Positions 1-8,723 of a stretch of 64,000 nucleotides of DNA are shown piece after piece. Under the pieces are notes generated by a model. That model worked only from the letters and a program-made list of their open reading frames with translations, was not told where the DNA came from and did no database searches. Within the stretch, counting starts at the first letter, position 1. Each line of letters opens with the position of its first letter. The stretch covers positions 186,001 through 250,000 of the forward strand of contig JAXMHH010000002.1 of NCBI GenBank assembly GCA_046346845.1, read 5' to 3'. The translations under genes and the position numbers were made by a program. The DNA is from DSSB01 sp046346845. GTDB lineage: Bacteria; UBA10199; DSSB01.

Positions 1-740
1 AGGTCGTGGAAGAGGGCAAGACCCGTGCCCGCGAGGTCTATCAGATCCTCTCGCCCGTGCTCGGCAACCTGCGCCGCGTGCAGGTGCATCCCGGGGATCG
101 CGTGAAAGAGGGCGACCTGCTCGCCGTCGTCGACCGCCCCGATTACTGGCCCATCAAGGCGCCGGTCTCCGGACGGGTGCTGCGGGTGCAGCGCGAGAGC
201 GGCGGCCCAATCCAACGCGGGGACCTGGTGATGGAATTGGCCGACCCCGGTTCCCTGGAGGCCTATTCCGAGGTCTTGACCGAGGACGCCCTGGGCATCA
301 AGCCGGGCGACCCGGTTCGCATGGAGAGTTTTGGAGAATGCCCGCCCTTGGCCGGCAAGGTGCGGATCGTGGAGCCGGCGGCCTTCACCAAGGTCTCCGC
401 CCTGGGGATCGAGGAGCAGCGGGTCAAGGTGATCCTCGATTTCGAGGGACCGACCTCGGCCTGCCCCGGCCTGGCGGACGGCTTCCGCTTGAACAACTAC
501 ATCCTCACCTTTCGCACTGCCGACGCGCTGACTGTCCCGATCGGGGCCTTGTTCCGCGAGGGAAAAGATTGGTTGGTCTTTCGGGTGGTGGCGGGACGCG
601 CCCGCAAGGCCAAGGTGGAGGTGCTTCGCCGCAATCCCGAGCAGGCGATGTTGGGCGCTGGCCTGCGGGAGGGCGATCAAGTGGTGGTTTATCCCAGCGA
701 CGAGCTCCGCGAAGGAATGCGGGTGGAGGCGATGAAATAA
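1..740 (+). CDS. Efflux/secretion periplasmic adaptor (HlyD/RND type), 5' partial
   Basis: This is the C-terminal part of a membrane-fusion adaptor, which bridges an inner-membrane transporter and an outer-membrane channel. The frame is open to the window edge, so the N-terminus and membrane anchor are missing. Visible parts are a biotinyl-lipoyl-like segment with repeated HPGDRVKEGDLL and KAPVSGRVLRV half-motifs, a beta-barrel region, and a membrane-proximal segment with VPIGALF and LREGDQVVVYPSDELREGMRV, typical of RND adaptors. The transporter is not in the window, so it lies upstream or elsewhere and the substrate cannot be inferred. The gene converges on metH. Confidence 0.82.
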   Translation, partial: VVEEGKTRAREVYQILSPVLGNLRRVQVHPGDRVKEGDLLAVVDRPDYWPIKAPVSGRVLRVQRESGGPIQRGDLVMELADPGSLEAYSEVLTEDALGIKPGDPVRMESFGECPPLAGKVRIVEPAAFTKVSALGIEEQRVKVILDFEGPTSACPGLADGFRLNNYILTFRTADALTVPIGALFREGKDWLVFRVVAGRARKAKVEVLRRNPEQAMLGAGLREGDQVVVYPSDELREGMRVEAMK

Positions 741-763
741 GGTCTTGTCGATTTTTGCGGCGC

Positions 764-3700
764 TCAATCCGAAGCGCCCACGCCGAAGTAGCTCGCCTGC
801 GGGTGGTGGAAGACCAGGGCCGATACGGAGGCCTCGGGCTCCATCATGAAGCCCTCCGTCAGGTGGACGCCGATCTCCTCCGGTTTCAATAGAGCGAAGA
901 GCTGCCTTTGGTCCTCCAGGTTGGGACAGGCCGGGTAGCCGAAGGAATAGCGCTTCCCGCGGTACTTCGCCTGAAAACGCTGCAGCATCGTCAGCTCCGG
1001 AGGGTCGGGGAAACCCCACATGGCGCGAAGCCTGCCGTGGAGGTATTCCGCATAGGCCTCGGCCGTTTCCAGGGCCAAGGCCTGGAAGGCGTGGCTCTTG
1101 AGGTAGGCGCCCTCCGCCTTCCACTTTTCAGCCAGCTCGCGCACGCCCTCGCCCACCCCGACGACGAACATCGCCAAGTTGTCCGAGGGCAAGGGGCCGG
1201 CAACGCCGGCTCGGGGTTGCAGGTAATCCGCCAGGCACAGGCCTTCGGGCTTGGCCTGGCGGGGAAAACGGATGGCGGCCAGTTCCTTTCCTCCTGCGTC
1301 GTAGCAGATCACGCGGTTGCCCTCGCTCGCGGCGCGGAAAAACTGGAACACCGCCTTCGGCTTGAGAATGCCGCGGCATTCCGCCTTGAGCGCCTCGAGG
1401 GTCTCTTGGATCTCGATTGCCTTCTCGCCCCCCTCGGCGGCCTTCAGCCCCTTGAGGTCGCCGGCCTCGAGCAGCTTCACCAGTCCGCCCTTCAACCCCA
1501 GATGCCGCCCGTACAGCATCAAGGGATTGATGTAGTCCCAGAGCTGGTCGACCGGGGTGTTCTTGATCACGTGGCGCTCGAAGTCGGGCGGCTGGGGGAA
1601 AACCTGCAGCACCTCGACCGCCGCAGAGCGCGTCTCGCCGGCCGCGGCGACGGTCACCTTCACGTAGGTGTCTTGTTGGGCCGCCTTGCGCCGCGCCTCG
1701 AGCTGTTGCTTTAAGGAGCTGAAGGCGTGGGGATCGCGGATGCGTTTGGCCAACTCGAGGCCGCTCATCGCGTCGTTGGCGTAGGCGACAAATCCCTCGT
1801 AGGCGCGGGCGATCTTGTTGTCGGTGAATTTTTCCGAGAGGGCCGCCCCCCCCACCAACACCGGGACCTGGATCCCCGCCTTGCTCAGGTCCTCCGCGGT
1901 GATTACCATCTGCTCGGCCGATTTCACCAAGAGGCCGGAGAGCCCCACGATGTCTGGCTTGTGCTCATGGATCGCGGCGATCAGCTGCTCGGGCGGAATC
2001 TTGATGCCCAGGTTCACCACCTCGAAGCCGTTGTTGCTGAGGATGATGTCGACCAGGTTCTTCCCGATGTCGTGGACGTCGCCCTTCACCGTCGCCAGCA
2101 CCACCTTGCCGCGGCCGGCGCTGTCGCTCTTGTCCATGAAGGGCTCAAGGTGGCTCACCGCCGCCTTCATCGCCTCGGCGCTCTGCAGCACCTCGGCGAC
2201 GATCAACTCGTTGTTGTTGAAGAGACGTCCCACCTCGTCCATCCCCTTCATCAGCGGGCCGTTGATGATCTCCAAGGGCTTCCAGCGCTGCAGGGCAAGG
2301 TCGAGGTCCTCTTTCAATCCTTCCTTGCTGCCCTCAATGATGTAACGGGGCAGGCGTTCCTCCAGGGGCAGGTCTTCCTTCTTCTGCACCAGGCGGGAGG
2401 AGGCCTCGCGAAAATGGGCGGCGAAGGCGGCAATGGGGTCCGGCCCGCGGTTCCACAAGAGGTCGTCGGCGAGGCGCTTCTCCTCCTCCGGAATCGAGGC
2501 GTAGCGCTCCAGCTTCTCCGTATTGACGATGGCCAAATCGAGGCCCGCCTTCACGCAATGGTAGAGGTAGACGGAATTGAGCACTTCCCGGCCCGCGGGC
2601 GGCAGGCCGAAGGAAACATTGCTGACCCCGAGCACGGTCCGGCAGCGCGGAAACTCCCGCTTGAGCAGCCGAATCCCCTCGATGGTCTCCACCGCCGAGC
2701 CCTTGTACTGCTCGTCCCCCGTGCCCACCGGAAAGACCAAGAGATCGAAATAGATGTCCTCGGGCTTCACCCCGTACTTGTTCACCAGCAGCTCGCAGGA
2801 ACGGCGCGCGATCTGCAGCTTGCGCTCGCGGGTGACGCCCATGCCCTGGACCTTGTCCTCGTCGATGGTGCCGACCACCAGGGCCGCGCCGAATTTCTTG
2901 GCCAAGGGCACGACGCTCTCGAAGCGTTCCTCGCCGTCCTCCAGGTTGATGGAGTTGATAATGGCCTTGCCCTGGCTGTAGGTCAGCGCCATCTCGATCA
3001 CCCGCGCGTCGGTCGAGTCGATCATCAAGGGCACCCGCACCTTCTTGATCACCTCTTCCAAAAAGCGCCGCATGTCCTCGTACTCGTCCCGGTCGGGGTT
3101 GGCGAGGCAGACGTCGACCACCTGCGCCAATTGCTTCACCTGGGCGCGGCCGATCTCGGCGGCCTCCTCGAACTTTTCCTCGATGATCAGGTTTTTGAAC
3201 TTTCGGGAACCGATGACGTTGGTGCGCTCCCCGACCAGAATAGGCCGCTTATCTTCGCTGATCTCGAGGTAATCGATCCCGCTCAGCGTGGAGACACGGC
3301 GTTCGGGAACCGCCCGCGGCCGCAGGGTGCCGGCGAGCTCGCTTAAGGCGCGGATGTGGCCGGCTTGGGTGCCGCAGCAACCGCCCAATAGGTTCACCCA
3401 ACCCGCCTCGCCGAAACGCCGCAACACCGCGGCGATCATCTCGGGGGTCTCGAGGTAGCGCCCCTCCTCGTCGGGCAGCCCCGCATTGGGCACACAGGCG
3501 ATCCGCGTCCCCGCCATCCCGGCCAGGGTGCGGATATGGTCGGTCATGAACTCCGGACCGGTTGCGCAGTTGAGCCCCAGATACAACAAGGGCAGGTGCT
3601 CCAGGGAGGCCGCCAGGGCCTCGACGCCTTGGCCGGCCAGCATGGTCCCCATCGGCTCGATCGTGATCGAGACCGCGATCGGAATCGCAAAGGCCTCCTG

Positions 3701-4276
3701 GGCCAATACCTTTTGGATGCCCAGAATCCCCGCCTTGATGTTGCGGGTGTCCTGGCAGGTCTCGAGCAGAAAATAATCGACGCCGCCGTCGTACAGGGCC
3801 TTGGCCTGGGCGGCGAAGTGCTCGACCAGCTCCTCGAAGCCCACGCCGCCCGTGACGCTGATCGCCTTGGTGGTGGGACCCATCGAGCCTGCGACAAAGC
3901 GGGGCCGCTCCGCGGTGGAATACCCGTCGGCGGCCTCCCGCGCCAGGCGGGCCGCGGCGAGGTTCAGCTCGTAGGCGCGGTCTTGCAGGCCGTATTCGGC
4001 GAGCACCAAGGGCGTGCCGCCGAAGGTGTTGGTCTCGACGATGTCGGCGCCGGCCGCGAGGTAGGCCTCGTGCACCGAGCGGATCACCTGCGGACGGGTG
4101 ATCACCAAGATCTCATTGCAGCCCTCGTACTCCGCGCCGCCGAAGTCGGCGGGCCCCAGATTCCGCTGCTGCAGCGCGGTGCCCATCGCCCCGTCCAGGA
4201 CCAGCACGCGCGAATCCAATGCTTTCATCAGGGCCAGCGCCCGCTGGGTGTAGGCTTTGCTTTCCTTGGGATTCAT
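764..4276 (-). CDS. metH: Cobalamin-dependent methionine synthase MetH
   Basis: MetH transfers a methyl group from 5-methyltetrahydrofolate to homocysteine through enzyme-bound cobalamin. All modules are present in 1170 residues, slightly shorter than the E. coli enzyme. The homocysteine domain has the zinc-site GGCCGT near residue 300. The pterin domain has GERTNVIGS near 347. The B12 cap and Rossmann domain carry DVHDIGKN, with the cobalt-ligating His near 735. The C-terminal SAM-dependent reactivation domain has RGKRYSFGYPACPNLEDQ and YFGVG. The start ATG is one base downstream of the stop of the MetE-like gene, so the two form an operon. The reactivation domain implies repair of oxidised cobalamin. 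Confidence 0.97.
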   Translation of the reverse strand: MNPKESKAYTQRALALMKALDSRVLVLDGAMGTALQQRNLGPADFGGAEYEGCNEILVITRPQVIRSVHEAYLAAGADIVETNTFGGTPLVLAEYGLQDRAYELNLAAARLAREAADGYSTAERPRFVAGSMGPTTKAISVTGGVGFEELVEHFAAQAKALYDGGVDYFLLETCQDTRNIKAGILGIQKVLAQEAFAIPIAVSITIEPMGTMLAGQGVEALAASLEHLPLLYLGLNCATGPEFMTDHIRTLAGMAGTRIACVPNAGLPDEEGRYLETPEMIAAVLRRFGEAGWVNLLGGCCGTQAGHIRALSELAGTLRPRAVPERRVSTLSGIDYLEISEDKRPILVGERTNVIGSRKFKNLIIEEKFEEAAEIGRAQVKQLAQVVDVCLANPDRDEYEDMRRFLEEVIKKVRVPLMIDSTDARVIEMALTYSQGKAIINSINLEDGEERFESVVPLAKKFGAALVVGTIDEDKVQGMGVTRERKLQIARRSCELLVNKYGVKPEDIYFDLLVFPVGTGDEQYKGSAVETIEGIRLLKREFPRCRTVLGVSNVSFGLPPAGREVLNSVYLYHCVKAGLDLAIVNTEKLERYASIPEEEKRLADDLLWNRGPDPIAAFAAHFREASSRLVQKKEDLPLEERLPRYIIEGSKEGLKEDLDLALQRWKPLEIINGPLMKGMDEVGRLFNNNELIVAEVLQSAEAMKAAVSHLEPFMDKSDSAGRGKVVLATVKGDVHDIGKNLVDIILSNNGFEVVNLGIKIPPEQLIAAIHEHKPDIVGLSGLLVKSAEQMVITAEDLSKAGIQVPVLVGGAALSEKFTDNKIARAYEGFVAYANDAMSGLELAKRIRDPHAFSSLKQQLEARRKAAQQDTYVKVTVAAAGETRSAAVEVLQVFPQPPDFERHVIKNTPVDQLWDYINPLMLYGRHLGLKGGLVKLLEAGDLKGLKAAEGGEKAIEIQETLEALKAECRGILKPKAVFQFFRAASEGNRVICYDAGGKELAAIRFPRQAKPEGLCLADYLQPRAGVAGPLPSDNLAMFVVGVGEGVRELAEKWKAEGAYLKSHAFQALALETAEAYAEYLHGRLRAMWGFPDPPELTMLQRFQAKYRGKRYSFGYPACPNLEDQRQLFALLKPEEIGVHLTEGFMMEPEASVSALVFHHPQASYFGVGASD

Positions 4277-4277
4277 T

Positions 4278-5282
4278 TCAAAAACATCCTTTTGTCTCTT
4301 CCAACAGGGCGAAGACCCGCTCCGCCTCCTCCACGCTGCGAAAGCCCAGTCCGCAGGCCGGAGTCAGAATTGCCTCGGACCAAAGGGCCTTCATTTCCTC
4401 CGCCCCGAGGGCCGCCGCGAAGCGGGCCCGCCATTGTTCCACTTCCTCGCGCGGATTCCAAGCGGGAGGTGGCGAGGTCGGCACGAGGCCCAGGGCCAAG
4501 CGTCCCGCCCGCTCGCGGAATTTCCGCAGGGACTCGGGCCTGGCCAGCAGGGCCGCTCCGCACAGCGCCAGGTCGAAGGAAGCGAAATCCAGGCCCCAGG
4601 CCGGCAGGGCCTCGAAATCCCAGCGGCCGCAGCAATGGATGCCGACCCGGGCGCCGTAATTCCGCAGCTCGCCGATGCGCTCGCGCAGATGTTCCGCCGC
4701 CAAATCCAAAAGCGGAGTCCGAGCGGCCCCCAGGGCGGGCTCGTCCCAGAAGAAGAGGACCTCCTTGCCGTGGCGGCGGAGCTCGGAGACCATCGCGACC
4801 GCCCGGGCGAAGAGCCATTCCGCGAGTTGGGCGACCAACTCCATCGCCTTCGGCCGAGGCGCGGCCTCCAAGCCGGCCAAGGCCTGCACCGCGGTGAGCG
4901 GACCCAGCCACTGCGTCTTCGCCCAGGCGCCGGCGTGGCGCGAGGCCCGCTCCACGAACAGATCCCAGAGACCGCCGGAGGTGGCCGGCGAAAAGTCGAG
5001 GTAGCGGTTGCGGTGGAAGGCCCGGCCCAGCCGTTCCGCCAATTCCTCCCGCCCCCGTTCCCAGGCCGAAAACTCGAAGCGCGGGTCCCCCCCCGTTTTC
5101 CAATACACACCCGGAAACCCGGTCAGGGCCTGGGCCAGCATCCCTTCGTGGGGGTCCAGGCTCGGCAGGGTTGGAAAATAAGGGATATCCGCCGCAAAAG
5201 CCCGATTCAGGGCAGGGGCGCTCTCCCGGTAGGGGAGGCTCCCGATTCCAGTCGTGGCATGGGGCGGGATATCGCTTGACAT
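4278..5282 (-). CDS. MetE-like (UROD/MetE superfamily) methyltransferase
   Basis: This is a single TIM-barrel protein of about 334 residues, like the catalytic half of cobalamin-independent methionine synthase. It has TGIGSLP at the N-terminus, a WDEPALG motif, an HCC motif (GIHCCGRW) and a C-terminal TPACGLGF, which match the His/Cys/Cys zinc ligands of MetE. I chose the ATG at 5282, preceded by GGTGA, over an upstream TTG at 5300. It is followed within one base by metH, which suggests a role in methionine or one-carbon metabolism. The N-terminal half of full MetE is absent. It could be a core methionine synthase using a corrinoid-protein methyl donor, or a methyltransferase for another thiol; the sequence does not decide. 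Confidence 0.8.
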   Translation of the reverse strand: MSSDIPPHATTGIGSLPYRESAPALNRAFAADIPYFPTLPSLDPHEGMLAQALTGFPGVYWKTGGDPRFEFSAWERGREELAERLGRAFHRNRYLDFSPATSGGLWDLFVERASRHAGAWAKTQWLGPLTAVQALAGLEAAPRPKAMELVAQLAEWLFARAVAMVSELRRHGKEVLFFWDEPALGAARTPLLDLAAEHLRERIGELRNYGARVGIHCCGRWDFEALPAWGLDFASFDLALCGAALLARPESLRKFRERAGRLALGLVPTSPPPAWNPREEVEQWRARFAAALGAEEMKALWSEAILTPACGLGFRSVEEAERVFALLEETKGCF

Positions 5283-5315
5283 TGTCACCGATAAATCCAA
5301 GTTTTACGGGCACTT

Positions 5316-8300
5316 ATGGGGAAAACCCCGAACAAACGGCCGTGGCTCAAAATCCTGGGCTTCACGCTCGGACTCTTAGCCCTCGGCTTAGTCTTTTTAT
5401 ACCAATTTATCCAGTCTCCCCGTTTCCTGCGCTTCGCCATCCAGCAGCTCAACAAGAACATCCGGGGGGAGGTCGAATACCAAAACCTCGCGATCGACCT
5501 CAACCGCCGCCAGCTGAGCCTCACCAATTTCGCCTATAAAAACGATTTGGGCCAGAAGGTGGTCGGGCTCAACTCGCTCAACCTCGATTTTAGCTTCGGC
5601 AGCGCCTTGCGCGGCGCCCTGGGCATTGAACGGCTGCGCGCCGAGGGCCTGGTCATCGACCAGCGCAACCTCAAAAAGGGAACGAGCTCCTGGCGCACCG
5701 CCCTGCGCGTCATCTTGAAACGCCTGACCGCGAAGGACACTGTGGTGCGCAATATCGATTTGTACCTGCGCAACGGCGACGAATTCCATTTCGACGAGGC
5801 GAAGGTCGCGCTCAGCCCGGCGAAGGCCTCGAAGCAGGAGGTGAGTTTCTCGGTCGACCACAGCCTGATGAAACCCGCCGGCAAAGAAATCAAGACCGGC
5901 ACGCTCGGCTTCCAGGGATACATCGTCCTCCCCTACCTCAAGGATTTCACCTTCTTCGTCAGCGAAGCCGAGGGAGCCCTCTCCCTCCAGGAAGTGCAGG
6001 TCGCTAGCCTCCCCGCCAGCAGCTTCCAGAGCGATCTCAAGATCGGCGGCGACGCCCTCTACCTGGAAAACGGCCGTTTCCTCCACCCGGACGGGGCGCT
6101 CAGCGTCGACGTCGACTACATCCCGGCCAAATCCACCTACAAGGTCGACCTGAAAACCATGGCCCCCTTTCCCTTCTCCGCCATCCCGCGGGCCGGAAAG
6201 GAATTGCTGGAGACCTTCGATAAATTCGAATTCCAGCTGCGCGCCGAATTGGAGGGCTTCCAGCTGGAGCAGATGAACGGCAAGGTGGCCCTGGACTTCA
6301 AGGCGATCGGCGACACCGCCGACCCGTTGACGCCGGAGAACAAGCTGCACCTGGTCGGCCAGATGAAACAGGGCGTCCTGGAGCTGAAGGAATTCCAGCT
6401 GCAATCGGCCAAGAGCACCGTGAACGGGCGCGGCAAGGTCGATTTCCCCAAACGCAATTTCGACGTCAAGATCGATACCAAGGCCTTCGACCTTGCCACG
6501 CTGATCCAGGCCCTCTCCGACCTGGACCTCCGGGGCTTCGCGGACGCCGAGGGCACCATTTCGGGGCCCTTCAAGAGCCCGAACTTCGAGTTCAAGGCGA
6601 CCGGCCGCGACCTGGCCTACAGCTTCATGAATTTCGGGGAAAACACCGGGACCTTCAAGATCGTCAACGGCGTGCTCAGCTACGAGGGCAACGCCCCGCC
6701 CGGGGCGGGCTACACCGCTTCGGTGCAGGTGCGCAGCGACGAAATCTTCAAAAAGTCGCGCCACACGGTGCTGAAGACCCAGTTTCAGGGCATCGAGGCC
6801 GCCAAGCTGCTCGACAACCCCGACATCACCGGCAAGGTCTCGGGGACCTTCGACCTGGACGACCTGGGCGAGGCCTCCCCCACCGGCAACTTGAAGGCCG
6901 AGCTCCAAGATTTCGTCCTCTACAGCTTCAAGCTGGGGCCCATCTCCGCCGAGGGCAAGCTGGGCAACAAGAAATTCACCATCGACCCCTTGAGCTTCCA
7001 ACCGCCGAATTTCGAGAAAATCACCCTCCCCTCCCCGACGGTCTTCGAGTTCGACGACAACGGCGTGAAGGTCAAGGGACAGGCCTTGCCGGGCCTGGCC
7101 TTCACCGGCAATTACGCCTACAAGGGGGTAAGGAAGTTCTTCATCGACGCGGACGCGAGCAACCTCGACCTGCGCCCCATCTGGGCCGCCTTGGAGCTGC
7201 CTCCGGTGGAGAGCTACGGCGACGGCAAGATCAAGATGGGCCTGGGCATCGAGGGGACCTCTTCCGAGATCGACATCAACGCGAGCCGCTTTGAGATCCC
7301 GCTGGAGGAGGGCAAGATCGCCAACGACGGCCCGCTCAAGGTGGCGATTCGCCCGCCCAAGATGACCTTCGAGAGCGCCCGGTTCCGTTCCGGCGACGGC
7401 CTGATGAAACTGTCCGGAAGCTACACCTTCGACGGGCCGATGGCCTTGGACCTGGAGGGCAAGGGTGACTTGGCCCTCCTGACCTATTGGCGGAACCTGT
7501 TCCGCGACGCCGAGGGCTTCGCCAACCTCGACCTGAAGCTGCGGGGCACCCTCGAAAAGCCCGACATCCAGGGCGAGATCGCCTTCAACGACGCATTGCT
7601 GGTGCTGCGCGCGGTGCGCGGCACCATCGAAAACCTGACCGGCAAGATCCGGCACAACGGCAAGTCCCTGGTCTTCGACAATTTGAGCGGGACCATGTCG
7701 GAGGGTGACATCACAGTGAACGGGCGCGTCGACCTCGACGGGTTCAAGCCCAAATTCGCCGACCTCGCGATCAACACGCGCGAGGTGGCCATCGCCGAAC
7801 CCGAGGTTTACAAGCTCGTCTTCAGCGGCGACTTCTCCCTCAAAGGACCCGCCGAGAGCATGCTGCTGGCGGGCGACATGTTCATCACCGAGGGTCGCTA
7901 CGTCCGCAACTTCAACATCTCCCAATTCATCCTCAAGCCCCAGGCGAAGGGCCTGCCGGCCGAGCCTAACCCCTGGCTCGACCGCATCCGGCTCGACCTG
8001 AGGGTGAAGAGCCCCGGCGAGCTCGCCATCAAGAACAACGTCGCCCGGATGTTCCTGGCCACCGACCTCAAGCTGACCGGGCCGGCCAAGCAGCCCGAGG
8101 TCCAAGGCGAGATCCAAGTCCTGGACGGGGAATTCAACTACTTCAAGATCGCCTTCGAGAACGCCCGCGGCTACGTCGACTTCCGGGGACCCAAGACCCA
8201 ACCCTACGTCGACGTCACCGCGACCAAGGAAGTCCTGCGCAACCTCGGCACAGTCAACGTCACCGCCCAGATCGTGGGTTACCTCGACAACCTGCAGCTC

Positions 8301-8723
8301 AACTTCCTCAGCGATTCGGGCCTCTCGAAGCGGGACATCCTCGCAATGGTCTTCACGGGGGCCCCGCCGGGACAGACCGGGACCAGCACCTCGAGCCTGG
8401 CCAGCTCGGTCATCGCCTCGCAGATCGCGGGCTTCCTGCAGCGGCCGCTCGCCGAGAAGGCCTCCATCGACATCTTCCGGCTCGAGGCCGGGGACGAGAC
8501 CCTGGGGCGGCGCAGCGACCGCCAGGGCGTCACCACCTTGGTGGTGGGCAAGCGCGTCACCGAGCGGCTTTCCCTGGAGTTCAAGACCGACCTGGGCATC
8601 GACGATCCGCTGCAAGGCGTGCAGATGGAGTACCTGCTGCTCGACAACGCCTTGCTGAAGGCCTCGCAATTGAGCGACGGCTCCTTTGATTTCGACTTCA
8701 CCCTGCGCTGGAGAAGCTTTTGA
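5316..8723 (+). CDS. TamB-like / AsmA-type translocation-assembly protein
   Basis: This 1135-residue protein has one N-terminal membrane anchor (about residues 11-30), a long beta-rich periplasmic body, and a C-terminal DUF490/TamB domain (roughly 780-1135) ending in LRWRSF. TamB-like proteins span the periplasm as hydrophobic-groove bridges and act in outer-membrane protein insertion or phospholipid transport. The stop overlaps the TTG start of the following Omp85 gene by 4 bases, so translation is coupled, the classic partnership of TamB with an Omp85 protein. It starts 33 bp from the divergent MetE-like gene. Repeated D-x-K-x and G-x-x-x-F-D strands give regular AsmA-type periodicity. Confidence 0.9.
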   Translation: MGKTPNKRPWLKILGFTLGLLALGLVFLYQFIQSPRFLRFAIQQLNKNIRGEVEYQNLAIDLNRRQLSLTNFAYKNDLGQKVVGLNSLNLDFSFGSALRGALGIERLRAEGLVIDQRNLKKGTSSWRTALRVILKRLTAKDTVVRNIDLYLRNGDEFHFDEAKVALSPAKASKQEVSFSVDHSLMKPAGKEIKTGTLGFQGYIVLPYLKDFTFFVSEAEGALSLQEVQVASLPASSFQSDLKIGGDALYLENGRFLHPDGALSVDVDYIPAKSTYKVDLKTMAPFPFSAIPRAGKELLETFDKFEFQLRAELEGFQLEQMNGKVALDFKAIGDTADPLTPENKLHLVGQMKQGVLELKEFQLQSAKSTVNGRGKVDFPKRNFDVKIDTKAFDLATLIQALSDLDLRGFADAEGTISGPFKSPNFEFKATGRDLAYSFMNFGENTGTFKIVNGVLSYEGNAPPGAGYTASVQVRSDEIFKKSRHTVLKTQFQGIEAAKLLDNPDITGKVSGTFDLDDLGEASPTGNLKAELQDFVLYSFKLGPISAEGKLGNKKFTIDPLSFQPPNFEKITLPSPTVFEFDDNGVKVKGQALPGLAFTGNYAYKGVRKFFIDADASNLDLRPIWAALELPPVESYGDGKIKMGLGIEGTSSEIDINASRFEIPLEEGKIANDGPLKVAIRPPKMTFESARFRSGDGLMKLSGSYTFDGPMALDLEGKGDLALLTYWRNLFRDAEGFANLDLKLRGTLEKPDIQGEIAFNDALLVLRAVRGTIENLTGKIRHNGKSLVFDNLSGTMSEGDITVNGRVDLDGFKPKFADLAINTREVAIAEPEVYKLVFSGDFSLKGPAESMLLAGDMFITEGRYVRNFNISQFILKPQAKGLPAEPNPWLDRIRLDLRVKSPGELAIKNNVARMFLATDLKLTGPAKQPEVQGEIQVLDGEFNYFKIAFENARGYVDFRGPKTQPYVDVTATKEVLRNLGTVNVTAQIVGYLDNLQLNFLSDSGLSKRDILAMVFTGAPPGQTGTSTSSLASSVIASQIAGFLQRPLAEKASIDIFRLEAGDETLGRRSDRQGVTTLVVGKRVTERLSLEFKTDLGIDDPLQGVQMEYLLLDNALLKASQLSDGSFDFDFTLRWRSF

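Noticed and set aside
758..777. GGCGCT/AGCGCC hairpin between efflux adaptor and metH
   Set aside because: It lies partly in metH and is not followed by a T-run on either strand, so not counted as a terminator.
5397..8669. Very long open frame on the - strand inside the tamB-like gene
   Set aside because: The composition is that of a shadow frame in GC-rich DNA, with no domain; the + strand frame has a clear fold pattern. The same applies to long antisense frames in metH, Omp85 and nrdJ.
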